The notes: generated from the letters alone by a model not told the origin. Shown: positions 7,233-16,312, counted from the first letter of the stretch. The stretch: DNA of 64,000 bases from Candidatus Shapirobacteria bacterium (GCA_028704885.1 JAQWEN010000001.1:620001-684000), one strand, 5' to 3'. Numbers and translations are program-made.

Positions 7233-8000
7233 TTATTGAACTGCATTCTGAGCAGTGATGGATTCGAAGAAGAAGGAAGGAATTTGATAAATATTTCTGG
7301 TTTTAATTTGAGTTTTAACTCCGTCGCCGGCAGTACCTACAGCAGTTAATTCTTCACCCTGAAGGGGAAATACGGAAGAACCAGATAAAGTTAAATTAGT
7401 AGAAGAACCTAATGGAGTAACTACCAGTAATAAGGCATCTTCAGTCCCAATCGGAAAATTAATAGTTTTACTGGCACTGTAGGTATAGCCAGTAACAGCA
7501 GGAGCGGTATTACTAAAATTGTAACCAGAACGGCTAACACTATAGTTAGTACCAACTCTAGAATAATAATCTATTTTAACTGCACCAGTAAAAGTATCAT
7601 CCACTTTCAAACTTAAAGTAGTACTTTTTGAGTAATAAACACTATCGATAGTACCATCATTATTATGGTTAACTAACCAAAATAATTGAGGAGTATTGGA
7701 TGAAACTTTACCTTCAGAAGTAAGACTGTTAGCATTACCGATAGATAAAGAACTGACGACGGCACTATTACCATCACCAGGATTATATTGAGTATTATTA
7801 TTTAAAAGATAATTATTAATTCCGGATTCAGCAGTATTAAAAGCTTCTTTTAATAATTCTTCGTCAGTATCAACTTTAGTATCAGTAACTGTCTTGCGGG
7901 AAGCAGACATACCCAAGGTTAAAAGAATAGCAGAGGCCAAAAGAACAATGATGGCAATTTGACCTTGGTTGGATTGATTATTTTTTATTTTGTTTGTCAT
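7233..8000 (-). CDS. PilX-like pilus assembly / minor pilin-type protein
   Basis: A 255-residue surface protein whose N-terminus looks like PilX-type minor pilins: a short basic leader, QGQIAIIVLLASAILLTLGMS as the hydrophobic helix, then a helical stretch ending FNTAESGINNYLL (the AEAG-like motif of PilX_N). The rest is a Ser/Thr/Asn-rich beta domain with no cysteines. I chose the ATG at 8000, which follows GGGGGA with short spacing; the upstream in-frame ATG overlaps the previous gene. It lies 2 nt after the stop of the large cysteine-rich protein, so the two are co-transcribed and likely work in one surface structure. Confidence 0.7.
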   Translation of the reverse strand: MTNKIKNNQSNQGQIAIIVLLASAILLTLGMSASRKTVTDTKVDTDEELLKEAFNTAESGINNYLLNNNTQYNPGDGNSAVVSSLSIGNANSLTSEGKVSSNTPQLFWLVNHNNDGTIDSVYYSKSTTLSLKVDDTFTGAVKIDYYSRVGTNYSVSRSGYNFSNTAPAVTGYTYSASKTINFPIGTEDALLLVVTPLGSSTNLTLSGSSVFPLQGEELTAVGTAGDGVKTQIKTRNIYQIPSFFFESITAQNAVQ

Positions 8001-8002
8001 GT

Positions 8003-10717
8003 TTAGTTCCCCCATTGCCAATTAGTTAAAACTTTGGCTAAAGATCCAGGAAGATTGAAAATCATTTGAGGATTATGATTAACAACTACGGCTGGATTTA
8101 AATTATTATTTGATCCGCCTAGATCTCGACCGGAAAAATTAATATCACTAGCGGCATAAAGACTGCCATTAAAAGTTAAGGCAGTGGTATTGGTACCAGC
8201 AGCGGTAATATTGTTGGCAACTAAAATGCCATCGACTTGGGTGACATTGTTGGCAATAGAAATGTTGCCGCTAACAATTATCATTAAGAAGTTTCCACTT
8301 TTTAATATATTTCCATTAATAGTTAAATTACCATTAACAAAGAAAATATTATTAGGATCGGAACCAAGATCACTAAGACTGGTTATAGTTTTATCTCCTG
8401 TCAAAATTGTACCAATACTGTTTTTGTTGTGATATTGACTGAGGAAGTAATTATAATTAGTATTATTAATAACTAATTTAGCAGCGGCAGATTGATAGTA
8501 CCAAGCTTGAGCATTACTAAGTGGATCGCGACCAGCGTTACTAATATTAGGAGCGGAAATTAAACCACTGGGACTGATTTTACAATTGGCAGTGGTACAG
8601 GTAACCGGAACTCGATTGGCAATTCCAAAATTACTAACCACTCCACCACCAACCGTCTGCCACCAGGGATCTTGATTAACCACACCAGAAAAATCAACTG
8701 TCAATGAAACACTAGAGTCATAAGGACTAATTGGAGAGGTGCCAGTTAAAGCGATGTTTGACTGACAACTGGAGTTTCCATTAAATCTCATTTTTATAGT
8801 AGACTCATTCATTTTTATATCATCATTAAAATCTAGAGTATAACTTTTACCCCAAACTAAATCATTTCCAGTACTGGAAAAGGAATGTAAAGAAGTAAGA
8901 GTCATATTTTTATCGCCGGCAGCCGCATTTTTAAAAGTCAAATTCTTAAAATTAATATCATTAACATAACTGCTAAAACCAATAGAAGGAGAAGGACAAT
9001 AAACAGATGGGTTAGCACCACTGCCATCAAAAATATTTCCAGAAACAGGAACATTACAATTCCAATATTTGAATGAACGATTAGTATCAGTGGTAACGAC
9101 AGAACCAGTATAAACATTAACATCAGAAGCTGAAACAGTGATTTTTTGTAAATCGGTCGAAGAAATCTGAGCTGTAGTGATATCAAAAATAGCTGTGACA
9201 TTATTACCGCTTCTACTGATTGATGAATAATTAAATACTTGAGAGCCAAGAGTTAATTGAATATTATTAATATCGGCTCCACCCTGAGCATCAGAATAAG
9301 TCACTACAAATCTGGCCGTAGTCGGACTGGAAGTACTCGTAAAATCTGATTGACAAATATGATTACGATTATCAGTTTCAGCCGCAACTACAGTATTATT
9401 AATATTTTCAATTACTAAGGTGGAAAAAGCTGGAGGATTATCCCGAACAGCAGAACAAGGAGTATCTAATGTCTGAGCAGCAACACAAGTACCATTAGAA
9501 CCACTGCAAGTCCACTTGTATAATCCATCAGATCCAATATTATCTGTCCAATTTATTGTGCCGACAGCACATAAGTTTGAAGCCGGAAGAGAAGAATAAG
9601 TGCCACCATTAGCAGTTCCGCAAGCACCAATAATGTTATTAACCGGCGTTTTAGTACCAGTACAAGTTCCGCCACAACCATCATCAAAAGTCTGATCAGG
9701 GCAGTAATCTCCGGAAATTGAACAATCAGCTGGACATTGTTTAACACAACGACATTTAGCTGCATTGGCACCAGAACCAGTACACAACCCAGTTAAATAA
9801 ACTGGATTAGAATAATTGGCTGGATCATCACAATTTCCTCCAAAAGCAGCACAAGTGGCCGCATCGGCTGAACTTCGAGATTCACAAACAAAAGAAGGGG
9901 TAATTGGAATTCGACAAAGACAAGCTGAAGTACTGGGACAAAGACCTGACTTAGTGGTGGTGTTGGCAATGGCAGTCGTACTGCAAGTTCCACCAGCATT
10001 AGCACAAGCCCCACCGGCAGGAGTGTAACAACCAGAAGAAGATGTTCCACAATCAGTGGAACAATAGGAAGAATTTAAACCGGGATTTTTACAACATCTA
10101 CCAGCACCACATACATTATCATTTTCACAAATAATAGTATAATTGTTTATATTTTTTTTATAACATTGCTGCGAGCTATTTCCACAGGGTCTACATCGAT
10201 TATAACTGTACCAACAATCGCCGGTAGGCTCATTTCCCCAAGCCGCGTCACAACTGCTATACCAACCAGCAGAATTATTACAATACAAATTACCAACACA
10301 ACCAGAACCGCCTTTCTTCCAAACATTATCACCAAGACAATTACAATAAGAATCTGAGTGCCACTTACATAGCCCAGTACTATTTCCACCTGGTAAAGGA
10401 TCAAAAAGATGACCAGGTTCAGCTACTGTCGAATCAGCCCAACTTGTCCAGGCATAACAAGCAGAGGCTCCAGTTTCAAAACAAGCTGCAGAAGTAATAC
10501 CATTTACACCAGCAGCATAATCAATACCATTAAGGCCATGACAACCAGTAAATACACACTCGGCCTCAGGGCAAGAAGAACTGGAATAGGAAATAGTATA
10601 ACCGGTAGGACAGTTTTCATAAATATTAATGCAATAAGCAGAGACATCATCTCTAAAGAGAAAAAAACTTGTGAATAAAAAAACTAAACAAAATAATATT
10701 TTTTTAATTATGGACAT
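8003..10717 (-). CDS. large secreted cysteine-rich surface protein
   Basis: A 904-residue exported protein. The signal peptide covers about residues 1-27 (KKILFCLVFLFTSFFLF, cleavage near VSA-YC). Residues 28-430 are cysteine-rich, with many CxxC and GxCxxxGG patterns and a WTCSGSNGTC segment of a kind seen in bacterial surface repeat modules. Residues 430-620 look like Ig-type beta-sandwiches. The C-terminal third has a repetitive strand pattern (NGNLTINGNI, SGNISIANN, NGSLYAASDINFSG). There is no anchor or LPxTG. It overlaps the upstream gene by 10 bp and is followed 2 nt later by the pilin-like gene. A role as pilus-tip or adhesion protein is inference. Confidence 0.75.
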   Translation of the reverse strand: MSIIKKILFCLVFLFTSFFLFRDDVSAYCINIYENCPTGYTISYSSSSCPEAECVFTGCHGLNGIDYAAGVNGITSAACFETGASACYAWTSWADSTVAEPGHLFDPLPGGNSTGLCKWHSDSYCNCLGDNVWKKGGSGCVGNLYCNNSAGWYSSCDAAWGNEPTGDCWYSYNRCRPCGNSSQQCYKKNINNYTIICENDNVCGAGRCCKNPGLNSSYCSTDCGTSSSGCYTPAGGACANAGGTCSTTAIANTTTKSGLCPSTSACLCRIPITPSFVCESRSSADAATCAAFGGNCDDPANYSNPVYLTGLCTGSGANAAKCRCVKQCPADCSISGDYCPDQTFDDGCGGTCTGTKTPVNNIIGACGTANGGTYSSLPASNLCAVGTINWTDNIGSDGLYKWTCSGSNGTCVAAQTLDTPCSAVRDNPPAFSTLVIENINNTVVAAETDNRNHICQSDFTSTSSPTTARFVVTYSDAQGGADINNIQLTLGSQVFNYSSISRSGNNVTAIFDITTAQISSTDLQKITVSASDVNVYTGSVVTTDTNRSFKYWNCNVPVSGNIFDGSGANPSVYCPSPSIGFSSYVNDINFKNLTFKNAAAGDKNMTLTSLHSFSSTGNDLVWGKSYTLDFNDDIKMNESTIKMRFNGNSSCQSNIALTGTSPISPYDSSVSLTVDFSGVVNQDPWWQTVGGGVVSNFGIANRVPVTCTTANCKISPSGLISAPNISNAGRDPLSNAQAWYYQSAAAKLVINNTNYNYFLSQYHNKNSIGTILTGDKTITSLSDLGSDPNNIFFVNGNLTINGNILKSGNFLMIIVSGNISIANNVTQVDGILVANNITAAGTNTTALTFNGSLYAASDINFSGRDLGGSNNNLNPAVVVNHNPQMIFNLPGSLAKVLTNWQWGN

Positions 10718-11880
10718 AATAAATTAACCAATAATGCGTTTTGAAGAAGACTCTTTGACCAAATATTACGTTCTTCAATTAGAAAAAAGCCGCCTTCACC
10801 GTTTAATTTTCTAAAACTGCCATCACCATCCCAATATTTGGAAATAAAGACACTTAAAAGTTTTTCTTCACTAGACTGATATTTTGAGTTGTTATCATAT
10901 TTAGCCAATTCCCGATTTAAAAAGGCACATTCAAGATTCATTCCTTCAGATTTTGCCCCCTGATCTGTAAAATAAAGACTATAAACATCTTTAGCCCAAT
11001 CAAGATATTTTTGTTCTTTATTGACCGAATATAAATCTAATGAAGAAATAGCTAATAAACATTTATCATTGGCTGAAAAATTAACATAATCCAGATAATA
11101 TCCCTGAAGGAGCTTATTAAAATAAGCATTGGCAACATCTAAATCATTCTGTTTTTGGCTGGACTTATATCGAGCCACGAAGTCACTCGGAAAAGTAACA
11201 AACCATTTATAGTTCTGATTAATACTCTGGTCGCTTTTGAAAACTAAATCTTTCGTTTTATCAGGATTTTGCCAATCATAATAATCAACCTGAGAAATTA
11301 CATTAATATCAGACTTTGTCTTTTCACTATATATATTTTTTACTTCATCACTACTGATATAAGTGCTAGTCGTACAAAGCTTATGAACTTTATCAAGATA
11401 TTCCTGACTTAAAATTTTTTGATCAGTTATTTCCAAAAGCAATCGACAGTTCCAAAAATTATTTTGAACCTGCATCTTATCAAGCTGTTGGTAATAATAA
11501 TCAATATCTTTTTTAAGAATAGAAATTTCATCTGTATCACCAGTTTTTTGGATATATTTATATCTGGCCCAAATGGCAGGAATGGCATCATGACCACTTA
11601 AACCAGCCTCTTGAGGGCCATTACAAGTTTTTTTTTCAAAATCGCAGTCAATAAAACCAAAATATTTTCCATTTTCGTCTCTTTTGGAATTAATCCAAGT
11701 CAATGTTTTCTTGGCATAGCCACAATATTTCTTTTCAGCAGCAGTAAACTTGTTTTTAGGGCTAAGATCTTTTTTAAACAAACCAATTTTATTACCAATA
11801 AAAATAAAACCAACCGAAACAATTACTATCAAAAAAATCGAAACTATTTGAAGCAAACTAAAACCTTTTTTTGTGTCCAT
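10708..11880 (-). CDS. type IV pilin-like N-terminus with helical extracellular domain
   Basis: A 390-residue protein that starts with a prepilin-like leader: MDTKKGFSLLQIVSIFLIVI, resembling GFTLIE but with Gln in place of the usual Glu at position 5 of the mature form. The remainder is helical with many Trp, Tyr and paired Cys, and has the look of an alpha-alpha toroid as in some glycoside-active proteins; no catalytic residues can be named. It overlaps the next gene by 10 bp, so it is the first gene of a three-gene surface operon ending at 7233. A promoter lies just upstream. Confidence 0.7.
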   Translation of the reverse strand: MDTKKGFSLLQIVSIFLIVIVSVGFIFIGNKIGLFKKDLSPKNKFTAAEKKYCGYAKKTLTWINSKRDENGKYFGFIDCDFEKKTCNGPQEAGLSGHDAIPAIWARYKYIQKTGDTDEISILKKDIDYYYQQLDKMQVQNNFWNCRLLLEITDQKILSQEYLDKVHKLCTTSTYISSDEVKNIYSEKTKSDINVISQVDYYDWQNPDKTKDLVFKSDQSINQNYKWFVTFPSDFVARYKSSQKQNDLDVANAYFNKLLQGYYLDYVNFSANDKCLLAISSLDLYSVNKEQKYLDWAKDVYSLYFTDQGAKSEGMNLECAFLNRELAKYDNNSKYQSSEEKLLSVFISKYWDGDGSFRKLNGEGGFFLIEERNIWSKSLLQNALLVNLLCP

Positions 11881-11888
11881 CTAATGAA

Positions 11889-11916
11889 ACTATAAAGCAT
11901 TTCAGAAAAAATTCAA
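11889..11916 (-). promoter_or_regulatory. promoter of pilin-like surface operon
   Basis: On the minus strand TTGAAT, 16 nt, TATAGT, with the ATG 8 nt further. Transcription would start at or next to the start codon. Confidence 0.5.
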
Positions 11917-11925
11917 TTATTTGTT

Positions 11926-13056
11926 TTATTTAAGATCACCAGGATTCCAATCAGGCATGGATTTTCTATTTTTATTAATCTCATCGGCAGTACCGCCAAA
12001 AAAATCAACTAAACCTTCCTTAAATATTTTTTCAAATGAAACTTGAATTGTTTCGGATCTAAAAGGTTGGGAATATTTTTCTCCATAACGGACCTTGGCA
12101 CCTATATAACCAGCATGAGCCATTTCCTTACAAAATTGTTGACCGTTTTTACAATATAAATTCCACCAGCAATAAGCAGATAAACCTTCCTTAAAATAAC
12201 CTGGATATTTAGCAAATTCTCCTCCCAAATTAAGCATCTTAATACCTACAGATTCTATATATAATGGTCCTCCTAATAAAGTATTCATATATGGAATTTC
12301 CGACTTTAAACCTTCTTTTGATAGATTCCAAACAAATTGACCTTCTTCATTGTAGGTGTAAACAAAACCCGATTTTTCATTAAATCGATTAATAATAAAA
12401 GATCTCATACCATTATCTGTCAATAGTTTAAGATAATTCGAATCGTAAACTTCCATTTCTTTAATAGCTTTTTTGAAACCAGAGACAACATTATCCTGAC
12501 AATTAATCATAGCTATGGCTGGACTGCCATCTTTATGACTAATAATTGAAAAATTTTCAATATTACTATATTCTCCGGTTTTACCATATTCAATAATCTG
12601 CTCTCGAGTTAAATAATCATCCACCTTATTAAATTCATCTTCATTAGAAGATAAAGAATTTTCGTATATTTTTAATAAATCTTTGGTAAATTGAAGTCTT
12701 TCGGCAGGAATGCCGTCTAATTCTGATTTAGTTTCAGTGGTTGTCGGGGTAGGAGTGGGTTCAGGGGTAGGAGTGGGAGCCTCGGTATTATAAATAGTTT
12801 CAGTTGGAGTTGGATTTAAGGTGTCACTAGCAGCTATTGGAGCAACACCATAATCGCCACCTTCAGGTCCAAACAATTTACTTGAACCAACATAAACACC
12901 GGCAGCAACCACAGTTCCTGCAAGACCAACAGAAATAGCTTTAACTAAATTCACTCTATGACTTTTGTGTTCATCTTCATGATGACCTTGATGTAAACCT
13001 TTTTGAACATCTGGGTGTTTCATTACACCTTGTCCTGTTTCGACTGTATTTATCAT
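11926..13056 (-). CDS. membrane-anchored extracellular protein, unknown
   Basis: A 376-residue protein of no family that I recognise. A His-rich cytoplasmic N-terminus (GLHQGHHEDEHKSH) precedes one transmembrane helix at about residues 36-56 (VKAISVGLAGTVVAAGVYVG), then a Pro/Thr linker (TPTPEPTPTPTTTETK, residues 90-110), then a mixed alpha/beta outer domain of about 260 residues with two clusters of Cys/Trp (YCWWNLYCKNGQQFC). No LPxTG motif is seen. It is monocistronic, with its own consensus promoter and a short leader. The linker organisation is typical of proteins that display a domain away from the cell surface. Confidence 0.75.
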   Translation of the reverse strand: MINTVETGQGVMKHPDVQKGLHQGHHEDEHKSHRVNLVKAISVGLAGTVVAAGVYVGSSKLFGPEGGDYGVAPIAASDTLNPTPTETIYNTEAPTPTPEPTPTPTTTETKSELDGIPAERLQFTKDLLKIYENSLSSNEDEFNKVDDYLTREQIIEYGKTGEYSNIENFSIISHKDGSPAIAMINCQDNVVSGFKKAIKEMEVYDSNYLKLLTDNGMRSFIINRFNEKSGFVYTYNEEGQFVWNLSKEGLKSEIPYMNTLLGGPLYIESVGIKMLNLGGEFAKYPGYFKEGLSAYCWWNLYCKNGQQFCKEMAHAGYIGAKVRYGEKYSQPFRSETIQVSFEKIFKEGLVDFFGGTADEINKNRKSMPDWNPGDLK

Positions 13057-13094
13057 TTTTTCTAGATTTTATTATAACCTATAATCTAGTAAGA

Positions 13095-13123
13095 ATTATA
13101 TCGTTTATAGTTAATTTTGTCAA
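13095..13123 (-). promoter_or_regulatory. consensus sigma70-type promoter
   Basis: On the minus strand a perfect TTGACA, 17 nt, TATAAT. It drives the gene starting at 13056, with a leader of about 30 nt. Confidence 0.8.
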
Positions 13124-13332
13124 TGTTTACCGTTGTATCTGATATAGTACACATTTATTACACACTGGCCGTATAATTTTAATATGTATCGATTACACAT
13201 TAATTACTGTGATTTTAGGTACAAAATGACAGTGGAAATTAGATTAATTATTAATTAATATAAAACAATCAGTTGCGATATATATTAGAGCAGATAGATA
13301 TTGATGTTTCGCCTTTTATTCGGTTCTAGTTG

Positions 13333-13360
13333 TTGACAGAGTAGATTACTCTAGTATTAT
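13333..13360 (+). promoter_or_regulatory. leaderless promoter of kilA-N with operator in the spacer
   Basis: TTGACA (13333), 16-nt spacer, TATTAT (13355), then 6 nt to the ATG, so transcription starts at the start codon. The spacer holds the perfect palindrome AGAGTA-GAT-TACTCT (13338-13352), ideally placed for repression. Confidence 0.7.
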
Positions 13361-13366
13361 TTTGGT

Positions 13367-14182
13367 ATGAAAAAAATAATTACACAGGGAATACAGATTG
13401 CTGTTATAAAAAATAACAAAGAAGAATATATTTCTTTAACCGATATGGCTAAGTTCAAAAACCGTGAACTAACTGGAATTGTTATTGCTAATTGGCTATC
13501 AACTAAATATACTATTCAGTTTATTGGAGCTTGGGAACAAGTTAATAACCCAAATTTTAATGTTATGGAATTCAATAACATTAAAAATGAAGCCGGATCT
13601 AATGGTTTTATATTATCTTCTTCTAAATTGATTCAAAAAACAAATGCCATTGGTATTAGATCATCCACGGGTAGATATGGAGGTACTTTTGCTCATCGCG
13701 ATATTGCTTTTGAATTTGCCACTTGGCTATCTCCCGAATTTAAGCTTTATTTAATTAAAGAATTTCAAAGATTAAAAATTGAGGAAAATGAAAGATTAGC
13801 TCTTGGTTGGGATGTTAAAAGACAGTTGACTAAAATTAATTATCGTATTCACACAGATGCTATTAAAGAAAATTTAATTCCTGTTTCAATCACTAATAAT
13901 CAGGCCAAAATTATTTATGCCAATGAAGCTGATGTTCTTAATATGGCCCTTTTTGGTAAAACTGCTAAAAATTGGCGAGAGGAAAACAAAAATAAAGAAG
14001 GCAATATTCGTGATTATTGTGATGTTACCCAATTAGTAGTTTTAGCTAATCTTGAGGGGATAAATGCTGATTTAATTCATCAAAATTTATCTCAATCAGA
14101 AAGATTGATTAAGTTAAACCAAATAGCCATTTATCAGATGAGATCATTGATTGGTAATCCGTCTATTAAAAAATTGAAGTAA
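13367..14182 (+). CDS. KilA-N domain protein
   Basis: A 271-residue protein with a KilA-N domain over about residues 14-135 (ISLTDMAKFKN, NWLSTKYTIQFIGAWE, GTFAHRDIAFEFATWLSPEF, YLIKEFQRL). KilA-N is a DNA-binding module found in large DNA viruses, phages and their relics; it is homologous to APSES fungal factors. The C-terminal half is helical and resembles the extension seen in bacterial chromosomal members. The gene stands alone on the plus strand among minus-strand genes, and its stop abuts the mltG stop with no gap. The leaderless promoter carries a palindrome, so autoregulation is plausible. Phage origin is inference; no other phage gene is near. Confidence 0.85.
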   Translation: MKKIITQGIQIAVIKNNKEEYISLTDMAKFKNRELTGIVIANWLSTKYTIQFIGAWEQVNNPNFNVMEFNNIKNEAGSNGFILSSSKLIQKTNAIGIRSSTGRYGGTFAHRDIAFEFATWLSPEFKLYLIKEFQRLKIEENERLALGWDVKRQLTKINYRIHTDAIKENLIPVSITNNQAKIIYANEADVLNMALFGKTAKNWREENKNKEGNIRDYCDVTQLVVLANLEGINADLIHQNLSQSERLIKLNQIAIYQMRSLIGNPSIKKLK

Positions 14183-15118
14183 TTATTTCAGATAGTTGGC
14201 GATGTTGGAGTTGTGCTGATCAAGAGTGGCGGCATAGTGCATTTGATTGTCATTGCCGGTAAGGTAGTAAAGATAATTTGATTCGGTGGGATGAAAAGCG
14301 GCATAAATTGAATCATAGCCAGGGTTACAAATGGGGCTGGGCGGAAGACCGGGATTTTTATAGGTATTAAAAGGAGAAAGAATAGAAATATCGGCAGCGT
14401 CTAAATCTACCCAATATTTGGCTGGTTTCTCTTTAGAATCGCGGGCATATTGAACGGTAACATCTGATTGGAGAGGCATATTTATATTAATTCTATTCAT
14501 TAAAACGCCAGCAACCCCCTGTTTTACTTTTAAAGTTCGAGCTTCGTGTTCAATAATGGAAGCTAAAACCAAAATTTGTTTGTCGGTTAGTTTGGTATTG
14601 GTGGCATCGACTTTGGCTTGGGCAAATTTTTTATCAAAATTAGTTTCAATAACTTTGAAAATTTGATCGGCGGTGTAAAAAGTGGGGATTAAATAACTGT
14701 CGGGAAAAAGATAGCCTTCTTTGCCAGTAAAAGAAGTTCCTTTAGGAAAAGAATCAATGTTTTCTTCGACACGAGTGCCTTCGATGATTTTTAACCAATA
14801 ATCACTGACGCCGCCTTTGGAAAGTTTGGTAATTAAATCCTGATTAGACAAGGAAGGAGAAATACGGAAAGTCCCCGCTTGAATTTTACTATTTAATCCC
14901 AATTTATAGGCATAAAATAAAAAGGAATATTTATTCCTAATTAAGGATTTTGATTTTAAATTTTGGGAAATATTTACCAAACTGTCACCCTCTTTGATAA
15001 CAAACATAATATTGTTTTTATCGGTAGAAACAGCTTGACTGTTGATTTTTAGATAGGAAAAAATGACCGCTAATAAAATAGCGACAGAAAGGGTGATAAT
15101 TGTAAAAACCCGAGCCAT
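14183..15118 (-). CDS. mltG: endolytic murein transglycosylase MltG (YceG-like)
   Basis: Membrane-anchored lytic transglycosylase that cuts nascent glycan strands and sets their length. It has one N-terminal transmembrane helix (residues 3-24), a LysM-like subdomain (residues 38-100) and the YceG catalytic domain with ASIIEHEAR, where E190 is the expected catalytic glutamate. The LQSDVTVQYA and NTYKNPGLPPSPICNPG segments are characteristic. At 311 residues it is near the usual length. It heads a run ending convergently against kilA-N, downstream of a small zinc-ribbon gene and ruvX, the same neighbourhood (ruvX-mltG) as in many bacteria. Confidence 0.93.
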   Translation of the reverse strand: MARVFTIITLSVAILLAVIFSYLKINSQAVSTDKNNIMFVIKEGDSLVNISQNLKSKSLIRNKYSFLFYAYKLGLNSKIQAGTFRISPSLSNQDLITKLSKGGVSDYWLKIIEGTRVEENIDSFPKGTSFTGKEGYLFPDSYLIPTFYTADQIFKVIETNFDKKFAQAKVDATNTKLTDKQILVLASIIEHEARTLKVKQGVAGVLMNRININMPLQSDVTVQYARDSKEKPAKYWVDLDAADISILSPFNTYKNPGLPPSPICNPGYDSIYAAFHPTESNYLYYLTGNDNQMHYAATLDQHNSNIANYLK

Positions 15119-15120
15119 TT

Positions 15121-15318
15121 TTAGATCTCGTCGAATAAAGCTCGACGATAAGTGCCCTTAGCACCGTCGTAAATAAAAATACGACCACACTTGCAGGTGA
15201 CAGTGGTTTTGTCTCTGACATCTTTTTTGACACCATGAGAAAGTGGAGTACCACAACCAACACATCGACCTTGTGATAATAACCAGGCTTGGATGGGGGA
15301 AATTAGATTTTTGATCAT
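15121..15318 (-). CDS. small zinc-ribbon protein
   Basis: A 65-residue protein with four cysteines arranged as a zinc ribbon: CVGC (19-22) and CKC (42-44). The rest is basic. I recognise no named family. It sits between ruvX and mltG with 2-nt spacing to mltG. Single zinc ribbons of this size often bind RNA, ribosomes or RNA polymerase, but nothing here fixes the partner. Sixteen bases separate it from the ruvX stop. Confidence 0.8.
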   Translation of the reverse strand: MIKNLISPIQAWLLSQGRCVGCGTPLSHGVKKDVRDKTTVTCKCGRIFIYDGAKGTYRRALFDEI

Positions 15319-15333
15319 AATTTTATTAAATTA

Positions 15334-15705
15334 TTAACCGACTATTCTTCTTAAGATAACTGCGGCAGCCACCGAATCAATTAATTTCTTATAATCTTTC
15401 TTTTTATTCTTGTTTTGAATGTAAATTTGCTGAGCTTCGATGGTGCTGACAGCTTCTTCAACTGTCTCGATATTTAATTTTAACACAGAACGAAGCTTGT
15501 CGACGAAGGCCTTGGTAATATCAGCAAAATAGCCTTCAGAAACACCAACGTAAAGACCATCAATTTTATAATCAGCAATAATTTTTTGAAGATTGGCAAT
15601 AACTTGATCGTCGTTTTTAATGGCAGGAATGGGAGTGATGATATCAAGAATGGAAACAGCCAAACCAATGTTTTTAGTACCGTAATCGATGGCGAGATAG
15701 TTCAT
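15334..15705 (-). CDS. ruvX: putative Holliday junction resolvase / YqgF nuclease
   Basis: A 123-residue YqgF/RuvX RNase H-fold protein implicated in Holliday junction processing and in rRNA maturation. AIDYGTKNIGLAVS carries the first catalytic aspartate, VEEAVSTIEA the middle Glu region, and KKLIDSVAAAVILRRI ends with the last Asp (DSVAAAVIL, matching DsxAAxxIL). The ATG at 15705 gives the usual short N-terminus; an ATG 15 nt upstream is less likely because a TATAAT lies 6 nt before 15705. A palindromic repeat separates it from the divergent NUDIX gene. Confidence 0.9.
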   Translation of the reverse strand: MNYLAIDYGTKNIGLAVSILDIITPIPAIKNDDQVIANLQKIIADYKIDGLYVGVSEGYFADITKAFVDKLRSVLKLNIETVEEAVSTIEAQQIYIQNKNKKKDYKKLIDSVAAAVILRRIVG

Positions 15706-15711
15706 AGAAAG

Positions 15712-15717
15712 ATTATA
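15712..15717 (-). promoter_or_regulatory. -10 of probable leaderless ruvX promoter
   Basis: TATAAT on the minus strand, 6 nt before the ATG at 15705. No clear -35. Confidence 0.45.
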
Positions 15718-15721
15718 CATT

Positions 15722-15760
15722 ATTAACCCACCCCAACCCCTCCCTTGACAAGGAGGGTTA
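15722..15760 (+). repeat. palindromic repeat element, copy C (ruvX/NUDIX intergenic)
   Basis: It contains CCCTCCCTTGACAAGGAGGG as in copy A, but the first stem is replaced by CACCCCAACC. Its AAGGAGGG lies 13 nt before the NUDIX start and may act as its ribosome binding site. Confidence 0.8.
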
Positions 15761-15769
15761 AAATTATAT

Positions 15770-16312
15770 ATGTCATCAAAACGAGGCCCTTGGAGAGTAA
15801 TCGATGTTAAAAATGTTTACAAAAATTCGTGGATTGAAGTAAAAGAAGATAAGGTGATTAGGCCTGATGGAAATAAAGGAATTTTTGGAGTAGTAAAAGT
15901 AAAATCGGGAGTATCAGTATTACCCATCGATGATAATAAAAATATTTATTTAATTGAACAATTTAGATATGTTTTGGGGAAAAAAAATATTGAAGCAGTT
16001 AGTGGTGGTATAGAAAACAAAGAAAAACCTCTAGACGCTGCTAAAAGAGAACTTAAAGAGGAAACTGGTATTGAAGCAAAAGAGTGGGTGGATTTGGGTA
16101 AAATTAATCCACTTACAATAATAGATTCAACAAATTATCTTTTTATCGCTAAAAATTTGACTTTTTTAAACGCAAGTCCTGAAGGAACTGAAAACATTAA
16201 ACTACTGAAAATACCTTTAGAAAAAGCAATTAACTGGGTTATGGAAGGATTAATTACTAACTCTCTCACAGCACTTTTGATTTTAAAAATAAAAGAGTTA
16301 AAAAATTCTTAA
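15770..16312 (+). CDS. NUDIX hydrolase, ADP-ribose pyrophosphatase type
   Basis: A 180-residue NUDIX hydrolase. The Nudix box is complete (GGIENKEKPLDAAKRELKEE then TGI, fitting Gx5Ex7REUxEExGU). The N-terminal strand region with IYLIEQFRY is typical of the ADP-ribose pyrophosphatase (NudF/YjhB-like) group, so a nucleoside diphosphate sugar is the likely substrate; exact specificity cannot be read. The gene is on the plus strand, divergent from ruvX, and its stop overlaps the stop of the convergent sortase gene inside TTAATTAA. A TAAAAT lies 5 nt before the ATG, and AAGGAGG from the repeat lies further upstream. Confidence 0.92.
   Translation: MSSKRGPWRVIDVKNVYKNSWIEVKEDKVIRPDGNKGIFGVVKVKSGVSVLPIDDNKNIYLIEQFRYVLGKKNIEAVSGGIENKEKPLDAAKRELKEETGIEAKEWVDLGKINPLTIIDSTNYLFIAKNLTFLNASPEGTENIKLLKIPLEKAINWVMEGLITNSLTALLILKIKELKNS

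Larger units (their letters stand above)
13057..13366. other. 310-bp intergenic region with divergent promoters
   Basis: It contains the consensus promoter of the minus-strand gene at 13056 and the promoter and palindrome of kilA-N. Between them lies a TATAAT at 13172 placed 6 nt before an ATG that opens a 24-codon ORF (13184-13258). No RNA gene is recognisable. Confidence 0.6.
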
